Positions 7,572-16,112 of a stretch of 64,000 nucleotides of DNA are shown one piece after another. This DNA is from Stenotrophomonas maltophilia (GTDB lineage: Bacteria > Pseudomonadota > Gammaproteobacteria > Xanthomonadales > Xanthomonadaceae). The stretch spans positions 3,140,001 through 3,204,000 of the forward strand of contig NZ_CP015612.1 of the NCBI RefSeq assembly GCF_002138415.1, in the 5' to 3' direction. Position 1 is the stretch's first letter; every line of letters begins with the position of its first letter. Both the position numbers and the translations under genes were made by a program. The notes beneath the pieces were generated by a model. It did no database searches. It saw only the letters and a program-made list of their open reading frames with translations, and had not been told where the DNA came from.

Positions 7572-9362
7572 ATGAGCAGCTACACCGCCCCGCTTTCCGA
7601 CCTCCGTTTCGCCCTGCACGACGTGCTCAAGGTCGAACCCCTGTTCGCCCGCCTGGGCTTCACCGACGCCACCGCCGACGTGGTCGATGCCGTACTGGAA
7701 GAAGCCGGCCGCTTCAGCGCCACCGTGCTGGCCCCGCTCAACAGCGTCGGCGACGAGATCGGCTGCGTGCTCGACCAGGCCACCGGTGAAGTGACCACCC
7801 CGCCCGGCTTCAAGCAGGCCTACGACCAGTTCGTCGATGGCGGCTGGACCGGCCTGACCGCCTCGCCGGAGCTGGGCGGCCAGGGCCTGCCGCACACCCT
7901 GGGCGTGCCGCTCAACGAAATGATCAACGCCGCCAACCTGGCGTGGGGCAACTTCCCGCTGCTTTCGCACGGCGCCATCGAAGCACTGAAGCAGCACGGC
8001 GAGGCCTGGCAGCACGAGGCCTTCCTCAAGCCGCTGATCGAAGGCCGCTGGACCGGCACGATGTGCCTGACCGAACCGCACTGCGGCACCGACCTGGGCC
8101 TGCTCAAGACCAAGGCCGAGCCGAACGCCGATGGCAGCTACTCGATCACCGGCACCAAGATCTTCATCACTGCCGGCGAGCACGACCTGACCGAAAACAT
8201 CGTGCATCTGGTGCTGGCCAAGCTGCCCGATGCCCCTCCGGGTGCCAAGGGCATCTCGCTGTTCGTCACCCCCAAGTTCAAGGTCGACCGCGATGGCAAC
8301 GTCGGCGAGCGCAATGCACTGCGCTGTGGCTCGATCGAGCACAAGATGGGCATCAAAGGGTCGGTCACCTGCGTGATGAACTTCGATGGTGCGCAGGGTT
8401 ACCTGGTCGGCCAGCCGCACAAGGGCCTGCAGGCCATGTTCACCATGATGAACACCGCGCGCCTGGGTGTGGGCCTGCAAGGCATCGGCCTGTCCGAGCG
8501 CGCCTACCAGAACGCGCTGAAATACAGCCGTGAACGCCTGCAGTCGCGCGCCCTGAGCGGCGCCAGGTTCCCGGACAAGCCGGCCGACCCGATCCTGGTC
8601 CACCCGGATGTGCGCCGCATGCTGCTGACGGTGAAGTCGCTGGTCGAAGGCAGCCGCCTGCTGGCGCTGCACGCCGCCACCCTGATCGACGTCGCCCACC
8701 ACGCCGAGGATGCCGCCGAGCGCGAGCGCGCCGACACCCTGGTGAGCTTCCTGACCCCGATCTCCAAGGCCTGCCAGACCGAATGGGGCATCGAGAACAC
8801 CTACAACGCCCTGCAGTGCTTCGGTGGCCACGGCTACATCCGCGAACACGGCATGGAGCAGCTGGCCCGCGATGCCCGCATCACCACGCTGTATGAAGGC
8901 ACCACCGGCATCCAGGCGCTGGACCTGATCGGCCGCAAGACCGCGTCCAGCCAGGGCGCCGGCCTGAAGCTGATGCTGGCCGAGATCGAGGCGTTCGCCA
9001 AGGCCAACGAGGGCAACGAAGCGCTGGCCGAGTTCATCGGCCCGCTGCGCGCCAAGGCCGCCGAATGGGGCAAGCTGACCATCGACGTGCTGCAGCGCGC
9101 GGCCGGCAATCCGGACGAACTGGGCGCGGCCAGCTACGACTACCTGTTCTATTCGGGTTACGTGGTGCTGGCCTACTGGTGGGCCCGCAGCGTCGCCGCC
9201 GCCGATGCCAGCGCGCACGGCGCCGCCTTCGCCCAGGGCAAGCGCGAGACCGCACGGTTCTACTTCGCCCGCGTGCTGCCGCGCACCCTCGCCCACGCCG
9301 CCGCGATCCAGGCCGGTGCCGCCCCGCTGATGGCCATGGACGACGAGCGCTTCGGCGCCTGA
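7572..9362 (+). CDS. Acyl-CoA dehydrogenase, large form with C-terminal domain
   Basis: A 596-aa FAD-dependent acyl-CoA dehydrogenase introducing the trans-2 double bond in fatty-acyl-CoA oxidation. Visible are the GTMCLTEPHCGTD flavin-contacting motif, RLGVGLQGIGL, GGHGYIREHG, and YEGTTGIQALDL with the presumed catalytic base Glu442. An extra N-terminal region and a ~120-aa C-terminal domain make it longer than the ~380-aa short-chain enzymes and place it with the DmdC/FadE-like group. The chain-length preference cannot be told. Confidence 0.92.
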   Translation: MSSYTAPLSDLRFALHDVLKVEPLFARLGFTDATADVVDAVLEEAGRFSATVLAPLNSVGDEIGCVLDQATGEVTTPPGFKQAYDQFVDGGWTGLTASPELGGQGLPHTLGVPLNEMINAANLAWGNFPLLSHGAIEALKQHGEAWQHEAFLKPLIEGRWTGTMCLTEPHCGTDLGLLKTKAEPNADGSYSITGTKIFITAGEHDLTENIVHLVLAKLPDAPPGAKGISLFVTPKFKVDRDGNVGERNALRCGSIEHKMGIKGSVTCVMNFDGAQGYLVGQPHKGLQAMFTMMNTARLGVGLQGIGLSERAYQNALKYSRERLQSRALSGARFPDKPADPILVHPDVRRMLLTVKSLVEGSRLLALHAATLIDVAHHAEDAAERERADTLVSFLTPISKACQTEWGIENTYNALQCFGGHGYIREHGMEQLARDARITTLYEGTTGIQALDLIGRKTASSQGAGLKLMLAEIEAFAKANEGNEALAEFIGPLRAKAAEWGKLTIDVLQRAAGNPDELGAASYDYLFYSGYVVLAYWWARSVAAADASAHGAAFAQGKRETARFYFARVLPRTLAHAAAIQAGAAPLMAMDDERFGA

Positions 9363-9410
9363 GCCGGGCTTCGCCCGGCACCCGCGGTAGTGCCGGCCGC
9401 TGGCCGGCAA
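9363..9410. repeat. Two SMAG/REP-type hairpins
   Basis: GCCGGGC-TTC-GCCCGGC (9363-9379) is followed by a GTAG-tagged hairpin TGCCGGCC / TGGCCGGCA (9387-9409). The GTAG tetranucleotide beside the stem is the SMAG hallmark. Confidence 0.8.
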
Positions 9411-9441
9411 CCGCAACAGCAACAGCTGCATCCCGATGAAT

Positions 9442-9540
9442 GGCGGGGCGGTGTGGGCTGGCAGGACACGCCGTAAACCCATCCTTGGGGGCTCGATGGC
9501 GCCATCCATGGCGCCAACGGTCCTGCCACACCGCCCCGCC
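9442..9540. repeat. Long hairpin repeat, copy 1 (inverted relative to 60,239-60,336)
   Basis: Outer arms starting GGCGGGGCGGTGTGG and ending CACACCGCCCCGCC enclose about 55 bp; the left arm has a 4-nt bulge. The loop core, when reverse complemented, matches 60,262-60,313 at all but one base by eye. Followed by TCTGACA, as is the hairpin at 59,922. Confidence 0.85.
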
Positions 9541-9568
9541 TCTGACAGGTTCACTCGGCTGTTGGCAG

Positions 9569-9613
9569 GTGTCGACCTGGGTCGACACGGTAGATCCACG
9601 CCACGCGTGGATG
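9569..9613. repeat. Two adjacent SMAG/REP-type hairpins
   Basis: GTGTCGACC / GGTCGACAC (9569-9588) is followed by GTAG and ATCCACGCC / GCGTGGAT (9594-9612). Confidence 0.8.
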
Positions 9614-9639
9614 GAAACCACCGGGATCTCTCTGGAGAA

Positions 9640-9758
9640 GAGCCCCCCTTTGTTAAGGGGGGCGCGCCAACGGCGCGGGGGATAGGAGGAATGCGTGGAC
9701 CTGAATCTTGCGATTTGGGCATCGCCCTCGGGGCGATACCCAAATCGCAATGATTCAG
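9640..9758. repeat. C-run hairpin plus long inverted repeat upstream of the HNH gene
   Basis: A CCCCCCTTTGTTAAGGGGGG hairpin is followed by a near-perfect 27/28-bp inverted repeat (9701-9727 with 9731-9758): arms begin CTGAATC and contain TTGCGATTTGGG, with one bulge and one mismatch. It ends 18 bp before the HNH start codon, so it may shape that mRNA leader. Together with 9,363-9,613 it makes the 414-bp gap a repeat nest. Confidence 0.8.
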
Positions 9759-9776
9759 GTATAAGCTGTTCTCCCG

Positions 9777-10442
9777 ATGGAGACAGACACTACACGCTTG
9801 GGTCTGATCGAAGCCGGAGCTCCGTTTTCTGCTCCGGGCGCCGAAGCATCGCCCAACGCCACGACGCTGCATCGCCCCGGTTCGGTCCGGCTGCTCTCGC
9901 TTGATGCCCACGGACGCGTACTGGACTGGATCACCTGGCAGGATGCGGCCTGCCTCTACGCCCGCGAAGCGGTGGCCTGGACGCTGGGAGATCCCTGCCT
10001 GCACATCCACGGCGGCACCAACCGCTTCAGCGGCCTGCAGAGCGGCATGGACCTGCACCCGATCATCGCCGCGCGCGGCCATGCCCGCTCCCGCGCGATC
10101 GACCCCACGCCGAACCTGACCAACCCGGCCCTGTTCGCCCGCGACGCCCACCTGTGCATGTACTGCGGCCAGCAGTTCAACCGCCCTACGCTCACCCGCG
10201 ACCACGTCATGCCACTGTCCAAGGGCGGCCTGGACTGCTGGGAAAACGTGGTCACCGCCTGCTTCCACTGCAACTCGCGCAAGAGCGACCGCACCCCGCA
10301 GCAGGCTGGAATGCCATTGCTGGCCGTGCCTTACCGGCCCAGCTGGATCGAACACCTGATCCTGTCCAACCGCAACATCCTGGCCGACCAGATGGCCTTC
10401 CTGAAGGCGCAATTGCCGAAGCGTTCAAAACTGAGCACCTGA
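9777..10442 (+). CDS. HNH endonuclease family protein
   Basis: A 221-aa protein with a C-terminal HNH module: zinc knuckle Cys127-x2-Cys130, metal site Asp142-His143 (RDHVMPLSKGG), then WENVVTACFHCNSRKSD. The N-terminal ~120 residues (LSLDAHGRVLDWITWQDAA, then the VAWTLGD region) match the widespread single-gene HNH protein of proteobacteria rather than a homing or restriction enzyme. No methylase or toxin partner is adjacent. The true substrate is unknown. Start ATG follows a large hairpin. Confidence 0.88.
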   Translation: METDTTRLGLIEAGAPFSAPGAEASPNATTLHRPGSVRLLSLDAHGRVLDWITWQDAACLYAREAVAWTLGDPCLHIHGGTNRFSGLQSGMDLHPIIAARGHARSRAIDPTPNLTNPALFARDAHLCMYCGQQFNRPTLTRDHVMPLSKGGLDCWENVVTACFHCNSRKSDRTPQQAGMPLLAVPYRPSWIEHLILSNRNILADQMAFLKAQLPKRSKLST

Positions 10443-10544
10443 ACGGCCGAAAATGCAACCCTCACCGTCCTGTCACGGGCGGCGGCGTTTGCTTGCCCCA
10501 CCCCCGTTTGAGGGCGAAAATGGGCGTTCAGAACAAGTGCGAAC

Positions 10545-12455
10545 ATGATGATCGACTCTGCCCGCTATCCCCGCCTCGCGCGCATCCAGACGCCGGATGA
10601 CCTGCGCACGTTCGACGAATCCGAGTTGACGGCGGTTGCCGACGAACTGCGCGCCTACCTCATCGAATCAGTGGGCAAGAGCGGTGGCCACTTCGCCGCC
10701 GGCCTGGGCGTGATCGAACTCACCGTGGCCCTGCACTACCTGTACCAGACTCCGGTCGACCAGCTGGTCTGGGACGTCGGTCACCAGACCTACCCGCACA
10801 AGATCCTGACCGGGCGCCGCGACGAGATCCACACCGTCAAGCAGAAGGACGGCGTCGCGCCGTTCCCGAAGCGCGAGGAGAGCGAATACGACACGTTCGG
10901 CGTCGGCCACTCCTCCACCTCGATCTCGGCAGCACTCGGCATGGCCATCGCCCGCCAGTCCGAAGGCGACGACCGCAAGGTCGTGGCGGTGATCGGTGAC
11001 GGCGCGATGACTGCCGGCATGGCGTTTGAAGCGCTGATGCACGCCGGCGGCATGGAGCCGGAGCCGAACCTGCTGGTGATCCTCAACGACAACAACATGT
11101 CGATTTCCGAGGCGGTCGGCGGCCTGACCAAGATGCTCGGCCGTGCCACCGGCAGCCGCACGCTCAATGCACTGCGCGAAGGCGGCAAGAAGATCCTCGG
11201 CGACAAGAAGAACAACCCCGCGCGCTTCGTGAAGCGCTGGGAAGAACACTGGAAGGGCATGTTCGTGCCCTCCACCATGTTCGAGGAAATGGGCTTCCAC
11301 TACACCGGCCCGATCGACGGCCACGACATGCCCGCCCTGCTGTCCACGCTGAAGACGCTGCGCGCCTCCAAGGGCCCGAAGCTGCTGCACGTGATGACTA
11401 CCAAGGGCAAGGGCTACGAGCCGGCCGAAGGCGATCAGATCGGTTACCACGCCGTGGGCCCGTTCGATCCGGACAAGGGCCTGGTGGCCAAGGCCGGTGC
11501 CAAGAAGCCGACCTATACCGATGTGTTCAGCGACTGGCTGTGCGATGCCGCCGCCGCCGAGCCACGCCTGTACGGCATCACCCCGGCGATGCGCGAAGGC
11601 TCCGGCCTGGTGCGTTTCAGCAAGGAGTACCCGCAGCGCTATTTCGACGTGGCGATCGCCGAACAGCACGCGGTCACCCTCGCCGCCGGCATGGCCACCC
11701 AGGGTGGCAAGCCGGTGGTGGCGATCTACTCGACCTTCCTGCAGCGCGCGTACGACCAGCTGGTACATGACGTGGCCATCCAGGACCTGGACGTGCTGTT
11801 CGCGATCGACCGCGCTGGCGTGGTCGGCCCGGACGGTGCGACCCACGCCGGCAACCTCGACCTGAGCTTCCTGCGCTGCGTGCCGAACCTGGTGGTGATG
11901 GCACCGTCCAACGAGGCAGAGTGCCGGCAGATGCTCAGCACCGGCCTGCAGCACCCGGGCCCGGCGGCGGTGCGCTATCCGCGCGGCACCGGCACCGGCG
12001 TGGCTGCCGGCACCGACCTGTCCACCCTGCCGATCGGCAAGGGCGAGCTGCGCCTGCAGGGCAGCCGCATCGCACTGCTCGCCTTCGGCAGCACCGTGGC
12101 CGCCGCTGAGCAGGTCGGCCGCGAACTGGGCCTGAGCGTGGTCAACATGCGCTTCATCAAGCCGCTGGACCGCGAGCTGGTGCTGGCTGTCGCCGCCCAG
12201 CACGAGGGCCTGGTGACGATCGAAGACAACGTGGTGGCCGGTGGCGCCGGCTCCGGCGTCGGTGAGCTGCTCAATGCCGAAGACGTGCTGCGCCCGATCC
12301 TGCACCTGGGCCTGCCCGACAGTTACCAGCATCACGCCAGCCGTGAGGACCTGCTGGCCGAAGCCGGTATCGATGCCGCGGGCATCCGCGCAGCGGTACT
12401 CAAGCGCTGGCCGCAGCTGGCCGCCGGCACTCCCCCGCTCAGCGCGGCAGGCTGA
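10545..12455 (+). CDS. dxs: 1-deoxy-D-xylulose-5-phosphate synthase
   Basis: A 636-aa thiamine diphosphate enzyme joining pyruvate and glyceraldehyde-3-phosphate to DXP, the first step of the MEP isoprenoid pathway and a precursor for thiamine and pyridoxal. It has [17 protein letters not shown] near the N-terminus, the ThDP motif GDGAMTAG with NDNNMSIS, the pyrimidine-binding [15 protein letters not shown] with the conserved Glu, and the transketolase C-terminal domain. Length fits the family (~620-640). ATGATG start; the second ATG is also possible. Confidence 0.97.
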   Translation: MMIDSARYPRLARIQTPDDLRTFDESELTAVADELRAYLIESVGKSGGHFAAGLGVIELTVALHYLYQTPVDQLVWDVGHQTYPHKILTGRRDEIHTVKQKDGVAPFPKREESEYDTFGVGHSSTSISAALGMAIARQSEGDDRKVVAVIGDGAMTAGMAFEALMHAGGMEPEPNLLVILNDNNMSISEAVGGLTKMLGRATGSRTLNALREGGKKILGDKKNNPARFVKRWEEHWKGMFVPSTMFEEMGFHYTGPIDGHDMPALLSTLKTLRASKGPKLLHVMTTKGKGYEPAEGDQIGYHAVGPFDPDKGLVAKAGAKKPTYTDVFSDWLCDAAAAEPRLYGITPAMREGSGLVRFSKEYPQRYFDVAIAEQHAVTLAAGMATQGGKPVVAIYSTFLQRAYDQLVHDVAIQDLDVLFAIDRAGVVGPDGATHAGNLDLSFLRCVPNLVVMAPSNEAECRQMLSTGLQHPGPAAVRYPRGTGTGVAAGTDLSTLPIGKGELRLQGSRIALLAFGSTVAAAEQVGRELGLSVVNMRFIKPLDRELVLAVAAQHEGLVTIEDNVVAGGAGSGVGELLNAEDVLRPILHLGLPDSYQHHASREDLLAEAGIDAAGIRAAVLKRWPQLAAGTPPLSAAG

Positions 12456-12472
12456 GGCCGATCACGACCCAG

Positions 12473-12569
12473 TGGATCCACGCATGGCGTGGATCTACTG
12501 CGGAACAGGGGGTCGATCCACGCCACGCGTGGAAGCAGATGCATAGTAGATCCACGCCATGCGTGGATA
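12473..12569. repeat. Cluster of three SMAG/REP-type hairpins after dxs
   Basis: Three copies of the ATCCACGCxxxGCGTGGAT hairpin: 12476-12498 (minus orientation, followed by CTAC), 12516-12533, and 12546-12568 (GTAG-tagged). They lie immediately after the dxs stop and may stabilise its mRNA 3' end. Confidence 0.85.
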
Positions 12570-12607
12570 GCGGGCTCCGGAAACAGGATCTGACCGAGCC
12601 CCAGCCC

Positions 12608-12811
12608 TCAGCCGTAGCTGACCGCTTCCACGAACGCGCCGCTGGCCTCCACCCGCACCGCAGCGCGCTGCCCGGTGTCGACGAAGTGGAGGCGTGCAAG
12701 GGTTTCAGCGAAATCATAGGCCCGGGCACCATCGCGGAACTCGATCGGTTCCGGCCGGTCCGGGTGCAGCACGCGCCATTGGCGTTGCTCGCATTGGAGG
12801 CGGATCAACAT
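12608..12811 (-). CDS. Small hypothetical protein, paralog of the 13,676 gene
   Basis: Encodes 67 residues starting MLIRLQ, with AAGGAG 8 nt upstream. It aligns along its whole length with the 68-aa product at 13676-13882: both have a short first strand with Cys, W-x-VL(H/D)P, an aromatic-rich middle, a helix ending in RxTGQR, and VRVEA-x-G-x-xVxAxxxG at the end. No signal peptide. Family unknown; the pattern suggests a small alpha/beta fold. Confidence 0.7.
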   Translation of the reverse strand: MLIRLQCEQRQWRVLHPDRPEPIEFRDGARAYDFAETLARLHFVDTGQRAAVRVEASGAFVEAVSYG

Positions 12812-12978
12812 GCAGCTCACTCCTTGAGGCAGCGTATCGACGGTGGCGGGACGGGCGTGCCGGTTACGGCAGACTTCATCGCGACGGATCAGGGGCACAC
12901 AGGGGTGCCCTGATCGCAGAAGATACGACGTTCAAAATGTGAGCTCTATCAGATTATTCTGATTTTCGAGTGGCGCGC

Positions 12979-13542
12979 TCAATTTACCTGGAACTGCGCC
13001 CGGCAGCCGTCGCTGACCCAGATGCCACGGCGGTTCCAGCCCCAGGTCTGGCCCTCGATGCAGGCGCTGCGTGAATCCTGGCGGACCAGGCGCACACCAC
13101 GACGGATGCGGGCATCGCAATACTCCTGGCGGTGGCCGTTGGAATGGCAGGTGATCACCTCACCCCCACCCCAGCCATTGCCGCCATTGCCCCAGCCGTT
13201 GCCATGGCCACCACCCCAGCCACCGCCGCGGCGGTACTCGCCAACGAACTCGGCACGACAGCCCTGGGTGACCCAGACCCCGTAGCGGGATTGCCCCCAG
13301 GTCTCACCCTCGACACACGGCGAACCCGACAACTGGCGGATCATCCGGGCACGGCCTTCCAGGCGGCATTCATTGCTGCGGTTCTTGATCGATTCGCAGC
13401 GTACGATGCCGCCGCCATCACGACCGCCATAGCGATCATCGTCATAACCGTAGCCATAGCTCTGCGCCTGCGCGCCGCCTGCGGCGGCCAGCATCGGCAG
13501 CAGCGTGCAGGCCAGGGTGCGCCAGGTGAGTGCCTTGCCCAT
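12979..13542 (-). CDS. Secreted DUF3011 protein with two repeats
   Basis: A 187-aa exported protein: signal peptide ends GAQAQS, then two DUF3011 repeats. Each has a cysteine, a basic stretch with R(M/V)xRQxS, a Cys-x-EG(E/Q)TWG, WV(T/S)xGCRAxF signature. A Gly/Trp/Asn-rich linker (about 105-130) joins them. GGAG is 7 nt before the ATG at 13542. Periplasmic or surface location is inferred. Paralogous to the gene at 19,597. Confidence 0.85.
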   Translation of the reverse strand: MGKALTWRTLACTLLPMLAAAGGAQAQSYGYGYDDDRYGGRDGGGIVRCESIKNRSNECRLEGRARMIRQLSGSPCVEGETWGQSRYGVWVTQGCRAEFVGEYRRGGGWGGGHGNGWGNGGNGWGGGEVITCHSNGHRQEYCDARIRRGVRLVRQDSRSACIEGQTWGWNRRGIWVSDGCRAQFQVN

Positions 13543-13675
13543 CGGAATCTCCGGATGAATACGATGGCGCAAGCATCCGGGATTCGTGGCGCGGCGCACA
13601 GGGGGGCGCCCCACGGCGGTTTTTTCCCCATTCAAACAACTCAACCGTGGCTGACTGCGGCCCCGGCCGATGGCG

Positions 13676-13882
13676 TCAACCTCCGACGTGGAGTGCGTCC
13701 ACGGAATTGCCGAGCGCCTCGACCCGTACCGTGCTGCGCTGGCCGGTACGGCGATGGTGTTCCAGGGCCCGCGCCGCGGCGACATCGAAGGCCTCGGCGC
13801 CCCGTGCATAACGGGTGGCGTCATGTGCCTGCGGATCCAGCACGGACCAGTGCCGGGCGTTGCATTGAACGGTAATGACCAT
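13676..13882 (-). CDS. Small hypothetical protein, paralog of the 12,608 gene
   Basis: A 68-aa product starting MVITVQ with CAGGAG 7 nt upstream. Related end to end to the protein at 12608-12811 (shared VQC/LQC start, W-x-VL-DP, RRTGQR, VRVEA). The two small genes flank the DUF3011 gene on the same strand, suggesting local duplication. Confidence 0.7.
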   Translation of the reverse strand: MVITVQCNARHWSVLDPQAHDATRYARGAEAFDVAAARALEHHRRTGQRSTVRVEALGNSVDALHVGG

Positions 13883-14120
13883 TGGAAGACTCCTGCGGAA
13901 TGAAGGCACGCCGGCAGCGGAAGGCCCTGAGTGCCGGTACACCATCAGGCTAGCGAGCGCCTCCGGGATGGCCCATCAGATTTGTACGAAAATGCCGCGC
14001 CACACTGTCAGACCGCGCCGCCCTCACATCCCTGAGGCCGTTTAGTGAATCCCTTTCGTGACCCTTGTCACGGAGTTGGCAGAGCTTCACACTACCGTCA
14101 TCAACAGGGGCCCCTTCCAC

Positions 14121-14225
14121 ATGCGCACCTTCTTCTCGCAGCAGCGTTGGACGCTGCTGAAGTTCTATTTCGTGGCCAGCTATCTTGTGCTGATCGAGGA
14201 ACTGATCCGCGCCGCCCTGCACTGA
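14121..14225 (+). CDS. 34-aa small membrane peptide
   Basis: A short open frame with a start MRTFFS, a hydrophobic amphipathic middle (FYFVASYLVLIEEL) and a stop after AALH. Wobble positions are strongly G/C as in neighbouring genes. AGGGG lies about 12 nt upstream, a little far. A possible promoter (TTGTCA at about 14068, CACACT 17 bp later) precedes it. I recognise no family. Confidence 0.5.
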   Translation: MRTFFSQQRWTLLKFYFVASYLVLIEELIRAALH

Positions 14226-14284
14226 GCACTTGCTGCCGTTTTTCCTGCGGCCGACACTGTTGCTTTAGGCACGGAGCTTCGCCG

Positions 14285-14569
14285 ATGAAATCCCTTCTTC
14301 TGATTCCAGCCCTGCTGGTCCTGGCCGCCTGTGCCAGCCCGGACAAGGCACCCACGCACGCCGAAGCGGCAGCCACGTCGCCGGCCACGCCGGTGGTCGG
14401 CGGTGATCGCGATGCGCATGGCTGCATCGGTTCGGCCGGCTATCAGTGGTGCGAACACAGCCAGCGTTGCGAGCGCCCGTGGGAACTGGCGCAGGCACAA
14501 GGCCTGGCCAATACCGCCGAGGCCATCGATGCCTACTGCGCAAAGCCGGCCAGCCCGGCGCGCAAGTGA
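14285..14569 (+). CDS. Small lipoprotein with a cysteine-rich motif
   Basis: A 94-aa lipoprotein with signal peptide and lipobox LAAC. The mature part has a disordered Ala/Pro linker followed by DAHGCIGSAGYQWCEH and RCERPWELA, with four cysteines in the C-terminal half that may form disulfides. That motif is shared by small xanthomonad lipoproteins of unknown role. Its start ATG follows the 34-aa gene by 59 bp. Confidence 0.75.
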   Translation: MKSLLLIPALLVLAACASPDKAPTHAEAAATSPATPVVGGDRDAHGCIGSAGYQWCEHSQRCERPWELAQAQGLANTAEAIDAYCAKPASPARK

Positions 14570-14581
14570 GTCGCGCCCACC

Positions 14582-14815
14582 ATGGCTGAGCTGAGTCCGC
14601 TACCCACCCTGGCCCCGGGCCGCTACCGCCACTTCAAGGGCGGCGAGTACGAAGTGCTCGACATCGTCCGCAGCAGCGAGACCCTGCAGCCGATGGTGCT
14701 GTACCGCGCGCTGTATGGCGAAGGTGGCCTGTGGGTACGCCCGTACGCCATGTTCGTCGAGCAGGTGCCCGGCGAGCACGGACCGCAACCGCGTTTCGCC
14801 CGCATCGACGCATGA
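14582..14815 (+). CDS. DUF1653 domain protein
   Basis: A 77-aa protein that is almost entirely one DUF1653 domain: GRYRHFKGGEYEVLDI, VLYRALYGEGGLWVRPYAMF, ending F. It lies 12 bp after the lipoprotein gene and is probably cotranscribed. Soluble beta-rich fold; biochemical function unknown. Confidence 0.88.
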   Translation: MAELSPLPTLAPGRYRHFKGGEYEVLDIVRSSETLQPMVLYRALYGEGGLWVRPYAMFVEQVPGEHGPQPRFARIDA

Positions 14816-14824
14816 CGGTTCCGC

Positions 14825-14857
14825 TGCCGGCCTTGGCCGGCAGCACGCGGTAGCGCG
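14825..14857. repeat. SMAG/REP-type hairpin
   Basis: TGCCGGCC / GGCCGGCA with GTAG following in the order CGCGGTAG. Confidence 0.7.
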
Positions 14858-14878
14858 GCGGGCCTGCGTTACAATCGT

Positions 14879-14894
14879 ACCGTCCAGTCGGTTT
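14879..14894. promoter_or_regulatory. Probable TetR operator
   Basis: The imperfect palindrome TACCGTCCAGTCGGTT lies 10 bp before the regulator start, inside the expected promoter. ACCG-N6-CGGT half sites and the GTCCAGTCGGT core resemble operators of drug-efflux TetR repressors. Autorepression is an inference. Confidence 0.5.
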
Positions 14895-14903
14895 CTTCCC
14901 GCC

Positions 14904-15476
14904 ATGTCCGCATCCCCCTCCCGTTCGCGCCGCAAGGCGCCCGACAGCGTGCGCCAGTCACTGCTGCAGGCCACCATTGAAGTGATCGGTCGTAACGGCC
15001 TGGCCGCGCTGACCGTGCAGGACGTCGCGCAGGCCGCCGGTGTCAGCAAGGGTGCGCTGTTCCATCATTTCAGCAGCAAGCAGGTACTGGTGGATGAAGC
15101 CATCGGCGCACTCATCGGCGAGTTCGAAACGCGGGTACGTGCCCTGCTGCAGGACAACCCCGAAGGCCATGGCCGTTTCAGCCGCGCCTATGTGCAGGCC
15201 AATTTCGAGCATCTGCTGCAGCAGGAACAGGACAACGACATCGGCCTGACCCTGGGCAATCTGATGGAACCGGCCCTGCTCGCGCATTGGCGCACCTGGA
15301 AGCGTGCGATGCTGGCCGAATTCGCCGACGAAGCCAACGATCCGCGACTGTATGCGGCGCGCTGCGCTGCCGATGGCTACTGGGCCACGGCCTACGGCCG
15401 GCCACTGGACGAGGAAGAACGCATCAACGCACTGGCCATGGCCGAACAGGCCCTGAAACTGTGCGACCCGCTGTGA
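14904..15476 (+). CDS. TetR/AcrR family repressor next to an SMR pump
   Basis: A 190-aa TetR regulator: N-terminal HTH (about 35-66, TVQDVAQAAGVSKGALFHHFSSK) and an all-helical ligand/dimer domain of the TetR C-terminal 6 type. It ends 13 bp before the SMR efflux gene on the same strand, so it most likely represses its own operon and the pump, released by a cationic compound. ATG chosen at MSASPS since upstream codons overlap the operator. Confidence 0.9.
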   Translation: MSASPSRSRRKAPDSVRQSLLQATIEVIGRNGLAALTVQDVAQAAGVSKGALFHHFSSKQVLVDEAIGALIGEFETRVRALLQDNPEGHGRFSRAYVQANFEHLLQQEQDNDIGLTLGNLMEPALLAHWRTWKRAMLAEFADEANDPRLYAARCAADGYWATAYGRPLDEEERINALAMAEQALKLCDPL

Positions 15477-15489
15477 GCCGGAGCCCGCG

Positions 15490-15822
15490 ATGAATCCCTA
15501 CGTCTATCTCGCCGCCGCGATCGTGCTGGAAGTGATCGCCACATCGCTGCTGAAGGCCTCCGACGGTATGAGTCGACTGGCGCCGACACTGGGCGCGCTG
15601 GTCGGCTACGGACTGTGCTTCTACCTGCTGTCGGTGACCATGAAGTCGATCCCGACCGGCATCGCCTACGCGATCTGGTCCGGCGTCGGCATCGTGCTGA
15701 TCTCGCTGATCGGGCTGGTGGTGTTCAAGCAGCGCCTGGATGCACCGGCGTTGATCGGCATCGGCCTGATCTGTGCTGGCGTACTGGTGATCAATCTGTT
15801 CTCGCGCAGCAGCGCACACTGA
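15490..15822 (+). CDS. Small multidrug resistance (SMR/EmrE-QacE) efflux protein
   Basis: A 110-aa four-helix proton-drug antiporter of the inner membrane. The essential Glu14 is present (AIVLEVIATSLLKAS), as is the GIAYAIWSGVGI motif in helix 3. Size and topology match EmrE/SugE/QacE; the SGVG and LKAS forms favour the Qac drug-exporter type rather than guanidinium exporters. Cotranscribed with the TetR gene. Confidence 0.93.
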   Translation: MNPYVYLAAAIVLEVIATSLLKASDGMSRLAPTLGALVGYGLCFYLLSVTMKSIPTGIAYAIWSGVGIVLISLIGLVVFKQRLDAPALIGIGLICAGVLVINLFSRSSAH

Positions 15823-15844
15823 GTACGCTGCTGCGCGATCAACG

Positions 15845-16018
15845 CTAGCTGACCTTCTTCGCTACGGTCATGCCGAGCAGGAACAGCACCACGGCGATGA
15901 TGATGCCGGCCCAGAACAGGAACTTGGCGATGCCGACCGCGGCACCGGCAATGCCGCCGAAGCCGAGCACGCCCGCAATGACGCCGATGATGGCGAAGAT
16001 GATGGCCCACTTGATCAT
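15845..16018 (-). CDS. DUF1328 (UPF0391) small membrane protein
   Basis: A 57-aa product starting MIKWAIIF and ending AKKVS with two hydrophobic segments: residues about 3-30, Gly/Ala/Ile-rich, and about 33-52. This matches the YtjA/UPF0391 family of small inner membrane proteins of unknown function, often stress induced. The frame was read directly from the minus strand. Convergent with the SMR gene. Confidence 0.85.
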   Translation of the reverse strand: MIKWAIIFAIIGVIAGVLGFGGIAGAAVGIAKFLFWAGIIIAVVLFLLGMTVAKKVS

Positions 16019-16112
16019 GTCAAACCTTTCCCCGCGGGGACTGCGTACTGGATGATCAGGCTAGGCCGTGGCCGATGCGGCAATCGTGAACAGGCCGCGT
16101 GCGCGACGTGAA

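Noticed and set aside
7554..10412. A 952-codon open frame on the minus strand
   Set aside because: It lies antisense to the acyl-CoA dehydrogenase and HNH genes and has the repetitive Ala/Gly/Gln/His composition of shadow frames in GC-rich DNA; no domain is visible.
12587..12600. Third copy of the GGGGTCAGATCC palindrome after dxs
   Set aside because: Only GGATCTGACC matches; no second arm is present.
12979..13824. Longer (281-codon) start for the DUF3011 gene
   Set aside because: The extension runs into the region of the neighbouring 68-aa gene and lacks a ribosome binding site; the internal ATG has GGAG and a signal peptide.
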